Shown: positions 12,478 to 21,292 of the stretch, piece after piece
Layout: every line of letters begins with the position of its first letter
Numbering within the stretch: the first letter of the stretch is position 1
From: Polyangium jinanense
GTDB taxonomy: Bacteria; Myxococcota; Polyangia; Polyangiales; Polyangiaceae
NCBI RefSeq assembly: GCF_028435365.1
Contig: NZ_JAGTJJ010000001.1
Span: 124,001 to 188,000 of the forward strand
Direction: 5' to 3'
Length of the DNA: 64,000 nt
The notes under the pieces: model-generated
Database searches by the model: none
Told to the model about the DNA's origin: nothing
The model's input: the letters and a program-made list of their open reading frames with translations, nothing else
Program-made: the position numbers and the translations under genes

Positions 12478-12493
12478 AGGACGTAAAACGTCC
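12477..12493 (+). promoter_or_regulatory. Candidate operator copy 3, upstream of XRE2
   Basis: TAGGACGTAAAACGTCC contains the perfect palindrome GGACGT-AAA-ACGTCC. It is the most symmetrical of the three sites and lies ~170 bp before the XRE2 start, in a position to control that gene. Confidence 0.5.
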
Positions 12494-12661
12494 GATCGAG
12501 GACCATTTTTTGATTCTCCGTGCGTCCGAGGACGTGCATGATGGCTGGCCCCGTGAGATCCGGCCGATTCACGCGGGGACTTCCATTTCGACGAACTTAC
12601 GACTTGCCGGCGTGTTTCGCCGGTCGGGCCGCGCTTTTTTGGCCCGAGAAAGACGAGGACC

Positions 12662-13003
12662 ATGCCCCGACGATCCGTTCCCGATCCGTTTGCGATGCAG
12701 GTGGGCGCCCGTATCCGTGAGCTGCGCCTCGAGCGAAACATGTCCCTCGCCGCCCTCGCGGACGCGAGCGCACTGTCGAAAGGCCACCTCTCGAGCGTCG
12801 AGCACGGGCTCGCCGCCATCACGATCCAGACGATCGAGCGCCTCGCGCTCGGCTTCGACGTGCCGCCGCTCTACATCCTGACCTTCCCGGCCGAGGACGA
12901 GCGCGCCCACGTGGCGGAGCTCCTGCGGCAGCTCTCGAACGCCGACGTCAAGAAGATCCGCCGGCAACTCCAGGTGGATCTCGGCATCAAGAAGGCGCGC
13001 TGA
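12662..13003 (+). CDS. XRE-family transcriptional regulator 2
   Basis: 113 residues. The N-terminal MPRRSVPDPFAMQVGARIRE parallels regulator 1, followed by the same helix-turn-helix with an identical recognition segment (LSKGHLSSVEHGLAAITIQT). Differences gather in the first helix and the C-terminal tail (NADVKKIRRQLQVDLGIKKA). The DNA just before both starts also shares a T-run followed by a CCCGAGAA-type sequence, so promoter and gene were duplicated together. A perfect double-stem hairpin follows the stop. The target genes are unknown; autoregulation or cross-regulation through the shared operator-like sites is plausible. Confidence 0.88.
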   Translation: MPRRSVPDPFAMQVGARIRELRLERNMSLAALADASALSKGHLSSVEHGLAAITIQTIERLALGFDVPPLYILTFPAEDERAHVAELLRQLSNADVKKIRRQLQVDLGIKKAR

Positions 13004-13011
13004 GGGGGTTT

Positions 13012-13046
13012 GGGGGCATAGCTCGGCTCTGCCGAGCGGAGCCCCC
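13012..13046 (+). terminator. Double-stem hairpin after XRE2
   Basis: An outer stem GGGGGC/GCCCCC (13012-13017, 13041-13046) encloses an inner stem GCTCGGC/GCCGAGC (13021-13027, 13031-13037) with loop TCT and 3-nt symmetric bulges. It begins 9 bp after the XRE2 stop, so it is a good candidate terminator although no T-run follows. A small perfect inverted repeat AGCGT-CGA-ACGCT (13048-13060) follows. Confidence 0.6.
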
Positions 13047-13073
13047 AAGCGTCGAACGCTGTACTTCTCGCAG

Positions 13074-13988
13074 GTGACGATCCCGTGTACGCTCGCGGGC
13101 GTGCACGGGACACGCTTTTCGCTTCACGCTTTGCTTTGGACCGCTTCCTTCGGGCTTTTCGCCTGCGGCTCCGGGGATCCGGCGAATCCGGACCCGGGGC
13201 CCGAAAAGCCCCCACCGCCCTCCGAATGCAACGGCCGCGCAGAGCTCTGCGACAGGCCCTTCGATGCGGTGGCGTTCCCCGCGACGCACAATGCCATGTC
13301 CTCGTTCGAGCTCGGCTGGGCCGCGCCGAACCAGAACTTCGGCATGAAACGCCAGCTCGAAGACGGCATCCGCGCGATGTTGATCGATACGCACCGCTGG
13401 AACGAGGATCTCTATCTCTGCCACTCGATCTGCGAGCTCGGGCATACGCTCCTCGTGGACGCGCTCGTCGAGATGCGCGTCTTCCTCGACGCACACCCAC
13501 ACGAGGTGGTGACGCTCATCATCCAGGACGGCATCACGCCCGACGAGACGGCGGGCGTGTTCGAGAAAGCCGGGCTCGCAGGTCGCACGTACGCGCATGA
13601 GGACGGAGCCCCCTGGCCGACGCTGCGGGAGCTTTTGCTCGACGGAAAGCAGCTCGTCGTGGGCGCCGAGGACGAGGGGCCGCCGCCCGCGTGGTATCAC
13701 CACTTCTGGGACATCGCCTGGGACACGCCGTATTCGTTCGAGAGCGTGGAGGACTTCAACTGCGCGCCGAATCGGGGGACGCAGGGGAACGATCTGTTTC
13801 TCTTGAACCACTGGATCGGGCCGCTCCCGACGCCCGAGCGGGGCGAGACGGCGAACGCGTACGAGGTGCTGTCGGCGCGGGCGAAGAAATGCCAGACGGA
13901 GGGCGGGCAGATCCCGAATTTCGTGGCCGTCGATTTTTACGATCTCGGCGCGCTGTTCCAGGTGGTGGACGAGCTGAACGGGTTTTAA
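13074..13988 (+). CDS. Secreted phosphatidylinositol-specific phospholipase C X-domain-like lipoprotein
   Basis: 304 residues from a GTG at 13074. The N-terminus is a lipoprotein signal (LLWTASFGLFACGSG), then a proline-rich linker. The core resembles the PLC-X TIM barrel: FPATHNAMSS carries the first catalytic His, GIRAMLIDTHRW and LYLCHSIC the second His region, and VVTLIIQDGI a core beta-strand. Bacterial members cleave phosphoinositides or glycosyl-PI anchors; others of this type are uncharacterised secreted proteins. It is extracytoplasmic and probably lipid-anchored. It is monocistronic, followed by a hairpin and a convergent transporter gene. Confidence 0.78.
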   Translation: MTIPCTLAGVHGTRFSLHALLWTASFGLFACGSGDPANPDPGPEKPPPPSECNGRAELCDRPFDAVAFPATHNAMSSFELGWAAPNQNFGMKRQLEDGIRAMLIDTHRWNEDLYLCHSICELGHTLLVDALVEMRVFLDAHPHEVVTLIIQDGITPDETAGVFEKAGLAGRTYAHEDGAPWPTLRELLLDGKQLVVGAEDEGPPPAWYHHFWDIAWDTPYSFESVEDFNCAPNRGTQGNDLFLLNHWIGPLPTPERGETANAYEVLSARAKKCQTEGGQIPNFVAVDFYDLGALFQVVDELNGF

Positions 13989-13989
13989 C

Positions 13990-14013
13990 AGCGGTACGCG
14001 GCGGCGTGCCGCT
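13990..14013. terminator. Bidirectional hairpin between convergent genes
   Basis: AGCGGTACGC (13990-13999) pairs with GCGTGCCGCT (14004-14013) with one G-U wobble and loop GGCG. It lies directly after the PLC-like stop and 30 bp from the end of the convergent MFS gene. No U-run is present. Confidence 0.55.
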
Positions 14014-14042
14014 CACCATACCCCGTCTCCCCCCTGACTCCC

Positions 14043-15317
14043 CTACCCCTGCTCCGAAGCCAGCGCCGCCTGCTTGTGCAACATCAACGCGACACCGAGC
14101 AACATCGCCGCCCCGGCCGCGGCGCCGAGAAACGGTGAAATCGGCGCCACGCGGTTGTACATGAAGCCCCACGTGACGGGCCAGATCGTACGCGCCCAGC
14201 TCCCCGTCGATTGCGCATAGCCGAGCACCGTGCCCCGCTGGTCCTCCCGCGCGAACTTCGACGCCAGCGACGAAATGGACGGGTTGTTGATGGCCACGCC
14301 CACGCCGATGAGGACATTCGCGAGGACCATCATCCACGAATGCATCGAGAACGCCGCGAAGAGCAAGCCCGCGAGCATGAGCGCGGCCGCACACTCGACC
14401 AGCGTGAGCTCGCTGAAACGCGCCGAGAGGCGCTTGATCAAAAAGCCCTGGATCACGACCCCGGATACGCCGAAGATCGCGAACATGTAGCCGACCTGCT
14501 CACCCGTCCACCCGAAACGATCATGCGAGAGGAGCGGGAACGCGACGTTCAGGACCGTCATGGCCATGAACGTCAAGAAATACATCTGCAGGATCGTGAC
14601 GACGCGTTTGTCGGAGACGATTTCCGTGAAGGTCGCCTCCTTCCGGGGCTCGTCCCGCGTGGGGCCACGATAGGCGTCGTGCCCGCCGCGCTCGGGCTCG
14701 CGCACGGGACGCGTCTCCGGCATGAGCGCCGCCGCGAGGATCAGGTCGGCCAGGGCCATCACGGCCGCCGCGATCGGCGGCGCCCAGGTCGCGATCTTGG
14801 CCGTCATGCTGCCGATCACCGGCCCCATGATCATCCCGAGCCCGATCCCCGCCCCGAGCCGCCCCATGGCCGCCGCGCGATCCTTTTTGTCCGTCACGTC
14901 CGCGATGGCCGCCTGACACGCGGCCAGGTTGCCCGCCGTCGCCCCCGCGAGCACACGCGACACGAACAGGCACCAGAGCACCTGGTAGTGCACCGCCGCC
15001 GCGAAGAGCACCATGCTCGCCGCATTGCCGAGCAGGCTCAGCACGATGACCAAACGCCGGCCGAACCGATCGGACAAACGCCCGAGGTACGGCGTCGCCA
15101 GCGCCTGCGCCAGCGAATAACTGCTGATCAGCATTCCCGTGACGGTGCCCGACCACTCTTCGGACACCATCGGCTTCACGTAAAACGGCAAGAGCGGAAT
15201 CGTGATCCCGAACCCGACGAGGTCGAGGAACACGGTCAGGACGACGACGAAGAGAACGCGGTCGCGCACCTTCTCGCGCGAGGCCGCTTCGGCGGTGGAC
15301 ATGGCTGTATCTGGCAT
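14043..15317 (-). CDS. MFS drug/metabolite exporter (TetA-like, DHA1)
   Basis: 424 residues, 12 predicted membrane helices. The loop between helices 2 and 3 has the MFS motif as GRLSDRFGRR, and helix 5 has the glycine-rich antiporter-type sequence GLGMIMGPVIGSM. N-terminal features (FLDLVGFGITIPLLPFYV) are typical of the TetA/DHA1 group of proton-driven drug exporters. The loop between helices 6 and 7 is long and charged. The substrate cannot be told. A second in-frame ATG five codons in (15302) is an alternative start. It lies downstream of the glucan phosphorylase gene on the same strand, 66 bp apart, possibly without functional link. Confidence 0.88.
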   Translation of the reverse strand: MPDTAMSTAEAASREKVRDRVLFVVVLTVFLDLVGFGITIPLLPFYVKPMVSEEWSGTVTGMLISSYSLAQALATPYLGRLSDRFGRRLVIVLSLLGNAASMVLFAAAVHYQVLWCLFVSRVLAGATAGNLAACQAAIADVTDKKDRAAAMGRLGAGIGLGMIMGPVIGSMTAKIATWAPPIAAAVMALADLILAAALMPETRPVREPERGGHDAYRGPTRDEPRKEATFTEIVSDKRVVTILQMYFLTFMAMTVLNVAFPLLSHDRFGWTGEQVGYMFAIFGVSGVVIQGFLIKRLSARFSELTLVECAAALMLAGLLFAAFSMHSWMMVLANVLIGVGVAINNPSISSLASKFAREDQRGTVLGYAQSTGSWARTIWPVTWGFMYNRVAPISPFLGAAAGAAMLLGVALMLHKQAALASEQG

Positions 15318-15382
15318 CGGGAGGGACGTGAGGGGGCGCCCTACCCATGCCAGAAAGCCAGGCGCGTGTCACGCGAAAATGT

Positions 15383-17959
15383 CTAATGCCAGCGGACGAG
15401 GCGCGCCGCGTAACGATCCGGCAAGGACTCGTGCGCCGGGATGACGCGGACGCCGAAAGCGTGCTCACCGCTCTCGTCGGTGGGAATTTCGCCCTCGAAA
15501 CGATGGCGGCCGCCGCCGAGATCCGCCGCGTGACGCATCGGAGCCGCCTCCGCGCCGCGGAGCGAGCCGTTCGGGCCCGGGCGACCATAATAAAGCTCGA
15601 CGACGACGTCGCTCGGCGAGAGGGCGCCGAGGTGGATCTCCGCCGCGACGCGCAAAGGCTCGCCGCTCGGAAGGCGCGAGGGGCCGAGCTGCGCCACGGA
15701 ATCGACACGTACGGAGCCCCAGGCGGCGCGCACGCGGGCCTTCCATTCGCAGGCGGCGCGCGCCGCGAGGAGGCCGTCCTCCGTCAAGCGGCGATGTCGC
15801 GCGAGGGCAGGCTCGTAATACCTTTCGGCATACTCGCGCACCATGCGGGTCGTGTTGAACGCAGGGCCGATCGTGGTAATGCTGCGCTTCATGCGGGCGA
15901 TCCAGCTCCGCGGGAGGCCGGAAGCATCACGCTCGTAATAAAGCGGGACGATGTCTTCTTCGAGCAATCGATAGAGGGCCTGGGCCTCGACGTGGTCGCC
16001 GTGGCCGGTGTCCGCGTACTCCTCGCCGCGGCCAATGGAAAACCCATTGTCGCCCGCATATCCCTCGGGCCACCAACCGTCGAGGATGCTCGCGTTGAGC
16101 ACGCCGTTGAGGCCGGCCTTCATGCCGCTCGTGCCGCTCGCTTCAAGGGGCCTGCGCGGGGTGTTGAGCCAGACGTCGACGCCCGCGACGAGCGTGCGCG
16201 CGACGCCCATGTCGTAATCTTCGACGAAGACGATGCGGCCGCGGAAAGGCTCGGCCATGCCCGCGCGCACGATGTCGCGAATGAGCTCCTTGCCGCCCCA
16301 GTCCTGCGGATGCGCTTTGCCGGAAAAGACGAGCTGCACCGGGCGATGCGGCTCGTGGAGGATCCGCGCGAGGCGCGCCGCGTCGCGGAGGAGGAGCGTG
16401 CCGCGCTTGTACGTCGCAAAGCGGCGGGCAAACCCGATGGTGAGCGCCTTCGGGTCGAGGAGGCGCTCGATCCGCGCCGGATCCTCGGCGCGCCCCTTCT
16501 GCGCGGAAATGGCGGCGAGGCGGGCGCGAATCTGCTTCACGAGGCGCTCTTTGCGGCGGCCGTGCGCGGCCCAGAGGACCTCGTCGGGGATTTCGGCGAT
16601 TTTCGCCCAGACGCCGGGTTCGGCGGCACGTTCGAGGAAATCGGCGCCGAGGTAACTCGCATACAGCAAGGCGAGCTCGCCGTCGAGCCAGGTGGGGACG
16701 TGGACGCCGTTCGTGACCGAGCCGATCGGGACTTCGTCTACCGGGAGGCCAGGCCAGAGGACGCTCCACATGGCGCGCGCCTCGCGGCCGTGGAGCATGC
16801 TGACGCCATTGTAACGGTCGGCCATTCGAATGGCGAGGACCGGCATGGAGAACTCGCTGCCGGGACGATCGGGCTCGACGCGGCCGAGGCGCATGGCCTC
16901 CTCGGCCCCGAGCCCGAGGCCCTCGCCGAGGACCTTCAGATACGGGAGAGCGAGGTCGTGCGCGAATGCGTCATTTCCGGCCGGCACGGGGGTGTGCGTG
17001 GTGAAGACGTGGCCCGCCGCGGCCGCCTCGGACGCCGCGACGAAAGGCGCTCCCGTGCGCCCCATGAGCTGACGGACGCGTTCGAGCGCGAGGAACGCGG
17101 AATGGCCTTCGTTCATATGGCAGACGCGCGGCTCCTGGCCGATGGCCGAGAGGAGCCGGACGCCGCCCACGCCGAGCAGGACCTCCTGGCAGATGCGGTG
17201 CGCGCGGTCGCCGCCGTAAAGGGTATTCGTGAGCGCCCGATCCTCGGGCGGGTTTTCGGGGATGTCGGCGTCGAGCAAATAAAGCGGGACGCGGCCGACC
17301 TGCGCGCGCCAGGCCTGGAGCTTGACCTCGCGCCGGCCCGCCCCCGCACGTGCGGGGAGCTCGACGGAGGTGACCACGCGACGGCCCTTTTCGTCGTTCA
17401 CGGGCGAGACGGGCAAATCGTGCCAGTCGTTCGGCGGATATCGCTCGTTCTGCCAGCCCTCGATATCGAGGCTCTGACGAAAATACCCCTGCGAGAACGC
17501 GATTCCCACGCCGACGAGCGGCAAGCCGAGGTCACTCGCGCTCTTCAGGTGATCGCCGGCAAGGACGCCGAGGCCCCCCGAATACACGGGCAAACACTCG
17601 TGGATGCCGAATTCCATGGAGAAATAGGCCATGGTGCCGCGCGACGCTGCGTTTTTGCCGTATTTTCGGTCGAACCAGGTGGAGCGGTCGAGGTAATCCC
17701 CGAGGGAGCGCTCGACCGCGGAGAGAGCCCGGAGATATCCGTCGTCCCGCGCGAGCTCATCGAGGCGGCGCTGCGAGGCGAGCTTGAGCAGGAGGATCGG
17801 ATTGTGCGCGACACGCTCGTAGAGCTCGGCGTCCACGCGCCCGTAGAGCTCACGCGCGGCCGGGGTCCACGTCCACCAGAGGTTTTGCGCAATCGTGACG
17901 AGTGGCGCGAGCTCCGGCGGGATCGTCGGGAAGATCTGGTACCGGTGGACCGTGAACAT
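15383..17959 (-). CDS. glgP: Alpha-glucan (glycogen) phosphorylase, DUF3417 type
   Basis: 858 residues. The first ~110 residues (IAQNLWWTWTPAARELY) are the DUF3417 N-terminal domain of the short bacterial/archaeal-type alpha-glucan phosphorylases. The catalytic GT35 domain follows, with the N-terminal lobe at YFSMEFGIHECLPVYSGGLG and the pyridoxal-phosphate region at EASGTSGMKAGLNGVLN. The enzyme phosphorolyses alpha-1,4-glucans to glucose 1-phosphate in the cytoplasm, mobilising glycogen or maltodextrin reserves. The C-terminal ~100 residues form a beta-rich tail. Length fits the family. No other glycogen gene is adjacent. Confidence 0.95.
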   Translation of the reverse strand: MFTVHRYQIFPTIPPELAPLVTIAQNLWWTWTPAARELYGRVDAELYERVAHNPILLLKLASQRRLDELARDDGYLRALSAVERSLGDYLDRSTWFDRKYGKNAASRGTMAYFSMEFGIHECLPVYSGGLGVLAGDHLKSASDLGLPLVGVGIAFSQGYFRQSLDIEGWQNERYPPNDWHDLPVSPVNDEKGRRVVTSVELPARAGAGRREVKLQAWRAQVGRVPLYLLDADIPENPPEDRALTNTLYGGDRAHRICQEVLLGVGGVRLLSAIGQEPRVCHMNEGHSAFLALERVRQLMGRTGAPFVAASEAAAAGHVFTTHTPVPAGNDAFAHDLALPYLKVLGEGLGLGAEEAMRLGRVEPDRPGSEFSMPVLAIRMADRYNGVSMLHGREARAMWSVLWPGLPVDEVPIGSVTNGVHVPTWLDGELALLYASYLGADFLERAAEPGVWAKIAEIPDEVLWAAHGRRKERLVKQIRARLAAISAQKGRAEDPARIERLLDPKALTIGFARRFATYKRGTLLLRDAARLARILHEPHRPVQLVFSGKAHPQDWGGKELIRDIVRAGMAEPFRGRIVFVEDYDMGVARTLVAGVDVWLNTPRRPLEASGTSGMKAGLNGVLNASILDGWWPEGYAGDNGFSIGRGEEYADTGHGDHVEAQALYRLLEEDIVPLYYERDASGLPRSWIARMKRSITTIGPAFNTTRMVREYAERYYEPALARHRRLTEDGLLAARAACEWKARVRAAWGSVRVDSVAQLGPSRLPSGEPLRVAAEIHLGALSPSDVVVELYYGRPGPNGSLRGAEAAPMRHAADLGGGRHRFEGEIPTDESGEHAFGVRVIPAHESLPDRYAARLVRWH

Positions 17960-18000
17960 GGGCGCACCCTAGCCGGAGACCTCCCGGAAGGCGAGCCCGG

Positions 18001-18630
18001 TCAATCGCAGTGGCCGGCTCCGTCCGCATTGAGAATGCCGGATCGGAGGAACACTTCGAGGCGGCCACGCTCGCCCATACCGACGAGGCGTGCCCCGCGC
18101 GGCGAGACGAGCACCGGGATTCTCCGGTCGAACGGGCCCTGCTCCCATTCTTTTTGCCAGGTCTCCAGGGTCTTTTTGTCGTTTTCCCCGACGATGAGCT
18201 CGGGCAAACCCGCGACACGGCGGAGCTCGTCGAGCACGCACGAGTCGGAGATGTCCCGGGCGTGAACCCACAAGGCCCGATACAGAAGCGTCTTCAAGGA
18301 CTCCGCGCGGGCCGGGTCGTGCCGGCGAGCGGCCGCGACGAGGAGCGTCGCCCGCTCGGTGTTCGGCCGCGCCGGCGGCGTGCTGATGCTGACGGCGGGC
18401 TCGCGTTGCCGCACGGAGAGGACCTCGCGCTGGAGCTCCTCACGCTCGGGGGTCGTATTCTTCGCAGGAATGGGAAGGTGCGGCATGTGGCGGATGCCGC
18501 GCCATTCGACCTTGCGCTCCGCACAGAGCTCCAGGAGCCGCTCGTTCTGCGCGTGGCAGAATGGGCAATTGAGGTCGCCGTAAAATATGTACGGCGCGCC
18601 CGAGGCCGCGCCCTGGGCCGGCTCATTCAT
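18001..18630 (-). CDS. DsbA-family thioredoxin-fold protein
   Basis: 209 residues, no signal peptide. A thioredoxin-fold start (YIFYGDLNCPFCHAQNERLL) has a CPFC active-site motif at about residue 23, and a helical insertion fills the middle, as in DsbA/FrnE/2-hydroxychromene-2-carboxylate isomerase relatives. Near the C-terminus DRRIPVLVSPRGARLVG supplies the cis-Pro strand typical of the fold. It may act as a cytoplasmic disulfide oxidoreductase or glutathione-dependent isomerase. Its start overlaps the L,D-transpeptidase stop by 8 bp, so the two are co-translated, which could link thiol chemistry to envelope maintenance. Confidence 0.8.
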   Translation of the reverse strand: MNEPAQGAASGAPYIFYGDLNCPFCHAQNERLLELCAERKVEWRGIRHMPHLPIPAKNTTPEREELQREVLSVRQREPAVSISTPPARPNTERATLLVAAARRHDPARAESLKTLLYRALWVHARDISDSCVLDELRRVAGLPELIVGENDKKTLETWQKEWEQGPFDRRIPVLVSPRGARLVGMGERGRLEVFLRSGILNADGAGHCD

Positions 18631-20581
18631 GAACGATCACCGTGGTCCCCTCCCCGAAATCCTCGCCTGCGTTCACCGCATGCCAGCCCTCCGGGACGGG
18701 CGGGTCGGTCCAGAGGAAGACGCGGTGCGCGTCCACGGGGGAGAGATTGACGCAGCCGTGGCTGCGCGGCGTGCCGAAGACGTCGTGCCAGTACGCCGTG
18801 TGGAGCGCATATCCACTCTCGAAATACTGGATGTACGGGACGTCGCGGAGCTGGAACGTGCCCTCGCCGCGGCGCCGCGTGACGCCGTACTCGCCGTCGC
18901 CCTTCGTCGGGATCTTCTCGGCGCCCCCGGCCGCAGGGGCGGGTTTGCCCTTTGCAGCGCCGGGCTTCGCGGCGGCCGGCTTCGCCGCAGGTTTGCCGCC
19001 CTTCGCGGCCGCCTTGGGATCGGGCTTGCCGCCGGGTTTTGCATTCTTATCGCCGGCCTTCGGCGCCGCGGCCTTGCCGCCACCGTCGGGCGAATGCGAG
19101 GCGGCGACGGTCGTGACCTTGGCGCCGCCCACGCTCGAGCCCTCGTTCGAGTCCATGGTGGCCGTGATGTGCTTGTTGCGAATCTTGAAGACGCCGCGGA
19201 CCGTGGCCGTGGTCTTCTTGGGATCGTCGAGGCCAGCTTTGCCCGTGGAGACGAGCGTCGCGTAAATGGGGCGCTTGCCCTCCCACATCACGAAGGTCTG
19301 GTTCGTGATGGAGATCTCGATCCATTTCTTGCCCTTTTCGGCGTCCTCGGGGAACGAGGCGGGCGGGACGGCGAGGCCGACGTCGAGCTGGCTGAGCCAG
19401 CGTTTGTCCTTGGTGCGGTAATACTTGACGCCCTCGACGGTCTTCATGGTGCCGGCGAGCGCGTGGACGCTGCGCCATTCGACGTCGACTTCGGGAATGG
19501 CCTTGCCCTTGGAGATGCGATACGTCTTGGCGCCCTGCGTGCGGACGAACGCGAGCGGGAGCGAGAACTCGTCCGTGAGCTCGAGCCCATGCCAGGGCGA
19601 GCCGAGGTCGGGCTTGATCTTGGTGTTCGGCGCGAGGCGCAGATCCGTGGTGATCGCGAAGCGGCGATTGAGGTTGTCCTCGCCCGTGGGGAAGGAGCCG
19701 ATGAGCGAGAGGCCGGTGTGGCGACGCGCGCGGTCGGCGAAGACGGCGAAATCAGGGACCTTGAAATCGCTGATGTTGGGGATGAGGCGTTTTCCGCCTT
19801 CGAGCCAGAAAGGAATGGGATCCGCGTCGCTCTCGCCGCCGAGGAGCTGGCCGAGTGCGAGCTCCTGCGAATTTTTGCCGAGGCCCATTTCGCCGATGTG
19901 CTTGCCGGGAACGGGGACGCCACGATCGTCGATCGGCACGTCGGGCGCGCCGAGGACGACCTGGTTCACCGTGGCCTCGTTCTGCTTGTACCAGTCGAGG
20001 TGCTCCTGGAGCTTGAACTCGGAGTCGTACTGCTGCTTGGCCGTGGGGACCTTGACGTACAGGGGGAGGACGGCCCGGACGAACGCATATCGATACGGGA
20101 GCGCGGCCTTGAGGTCCGGGCGCTTGGCGGCGGCCTTGAGGATGGGATTTTCGAGGTCGGTCGTGGCCTCGTCCCCGGCGCAAACGAAGCCCTTCGGGTG
20201 AATCTCGTACCAGCCGCCCGGACAACCGGCCTTGCCGACAGGCTCTTCCGAGCGGGCGACCTTGGCCCCGACGCGCAGGTAGCCGAGCTTTTTCGCGGTG
20301 TCGCGCGGCTCGGCGTAGACGGTGGTGACGAACGCCGTGATGCCGAGGAGCGGTTTGTCCGGAGGCGGCGGGGGCTCGGGAACCGCGTTCTGGCCCTGGA
20401 CGGCAGGCGGCGGCGCAGCCGCGTCGTCGGGGACGCCGCCGTCGGTCTGCGCGGCCGCGCCGGGGCGCTTGCAGCCGAGGGCGGTGAGGGCCGCGAGAAC
20501 GGCGAGGGTGAAGGCGCCGAGCCGCGCGCGGCCCGAGCCCACAAAAAGCGAGGGAGCGGAGAGGCGAGCGCGCGGGATCAT
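18623..20581 (-). CDS. L,D-transpeptidase (YkuD) lipoprotein with SH3-like domain
   Basis: 652 residues from the ATG at 20581; the frame is open to 20869 but the upstream part is arginine-rich. A lipoprotein signal (LAVLAALTALGC) is followed by a Pro/Ala linker, an SH3b-like segment (AFVTTVYAEPRDTAKKLGYL), a long middle region, then the YkuD domain. The catalytic motif is SHGCVNLSPVDAHRVF near the C-terminus. Enzymes of this family make 3-3 peptidoglycan cross-links or attach proteins to peptidoglycan in the periplasm. The catalytic domain is split by ~65 residues of Ala/Lys/Pro/Gly low complexity (about 18905-19100). Overlaps the DsbA-like gene start by 8 bp. Confidence 0.9.
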   Translation of the reverse strand: MIPRARLSAPSLFVGSGRARLGAFTLAVLAALTALGCKRPGAAAQTDGGVPDDAAAPPPAVQGQNAVPEPPPPPDKPLLGITAFVTTVYAEPRDTAKKLGYLRVGAKVARSEEPVGKAGCPGGWYEIHPKGFVCAGDEATTDLENPILKAAAKRPDLKAALPYRYAFVRAVLPLYVKVPTAKQQYDSEFKLQEHLDWYKQNEATVNQVVLGAPDVPIDDRGVPVPGKHIGEMGLGKNSQELALGQLLGGESDADPIPFWLEGGKRLIPNISDFKVPDFAVFADRARRHTGLSLIGSFPTGEDNLNRRFAITTDLRLAPNTKIKPDLGSPWHGLELTDEFSLPLAFVRTQGAKTYRISKGKAIPEVDVEWRSVHALAGTMKTVEGVKYYRTKDKRWLSQLDVGLAVPPASFPEDAEKGKKWIEISITNQTFVMWEGKRPIYATLVSTGKAGLDDPKKTTATVRGVFKIRNKHITATMDSNEGSSVGGAKVTTVAASHSPDGGGKAAAPKAGDKNAKPGGKPDPKAAAKGGKPAAKPAAAKPGAAKGKPAPAAGGAEKIPTKGDGEYGVTRRRGEGTFQLRDVPYIQYFESGYALHTAYWHDVFGTPRSHGCVNLSPVDAHRVFLWTDPPVPEGWHAVNAGEDFGEGTTVIVHE

Positions 20582-20713
20582 GGGGGATGGATGCCAAAAG
20601 ATGCGGCCGGATGCAAAGGGAAGGTGCGGGGAGGACGGAGAACGCTCGGCCCAAGGTGGGATGCGACGTACTTCCGTGCGCCGTCGCGCCGTGCGAGGCT
20701 GCGCGCCCGAGCC

Positions 20714-21289
20714 ATGATCGACGTGAGCGTGCCTTGCCCATGTGGAGCGGACGTCTCGTTCCAGCACACCGCTTGCCCCGCGTGCAAGACGCCGGTGTCG
20801 CGGGCGCTGCGCGACGACCTCGAAGCGCGGCTGGAGCGCGCGCACACCGAGTACGGCGAGGCGAAACAAAGCATGCGCCGGTCGGCGACGGTGCTGTTCG
20901 TGGGCGGCGCGTTGTACGTCGTGCTTGCGCTGTTCGTCTTTTACCTGGCCCGGAGTGTCGAGACCGTGTCGACCTCGATCGATTCGTGGGCGGACACGCT
21001 CCCCCTCCTCGCGAACGGGGGCCTCGGCCTGCTGCTCATCACCTGCGCGGCCTGGTCGCGTCGATCCCCGAACGCGGCGTTCGCGGTGGCGCTCGGGATC
21101 TGGCTGCTCTCGCAGATCCTCGGGTACGTGGCCGCGCCGGCCCTGTTTTTCCTGGCGTTCATGTCCGCCAGCGGGATCGCAGAGATCTTCGCGAAGGGGG
21201 GCCTGCTGGTCTCGCTCGTCCGAGGGCTCCTCGCGGCGGGGCGCGTGGACGCAATTCGAGCGGAAGTGGCGCGTGGAGCGGCCGCTTGA
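20714..21289 (+). CDS. Zinc-ribbon membrane protein
   Basis: 191 residues from the ATG at 20714. The N-terminus has a zinc-ribbon (CPCGADVSFQHTACPAC, two CxC/CxxC pairs), then a charged helix (LEARLERAHTEYGEAKQSM), then three or four hydrophobic helices (ATVLFVGGALYVVLALFVFY; GGLGLLLITCAAW; LGIWLLSQILGYV). The arrangement suggests a cytoplasmic metal-binding knuckle joined to a small integral membrane domain. No specific family is recognised. It is divergent from the L,D-transpeptidase gene with ~130 bp between them and converges on the DUF1552 gene, ending 3 bp from it. Confidence 0.75.
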   Translation: MIDVSVPCPCGADVSFQHTACPACKTPVSRALRDDLEARLERAHTEYGEAKQSMRRSATVLFVGGALYVVLALFVFYLARSVETVSTSIDSWADTLPLLANGGLGLLLITCAAWSRRSPNAAFAVALGIWLLSQILGYVAAPALFFLAFMSASGIAEIFAKGGLLVSLVRGLLAAGRVDAIRAEVARGAAA

Positions 21290-21292
21290 GGG

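Noticed and set aside
14043..15317. Specific tetracycline resistance determinant
   Set aside because: General DHA1 motifs are present but nothing specific to tetracycline substrates could be shown.
15347..18265. 972-codon open frame on the plus strand
   Set aside because: It is antisense to the complete glgP gene and its translation is Arg/Ala/Asp-rich without domains; high G+C keeps the opposite frame open.
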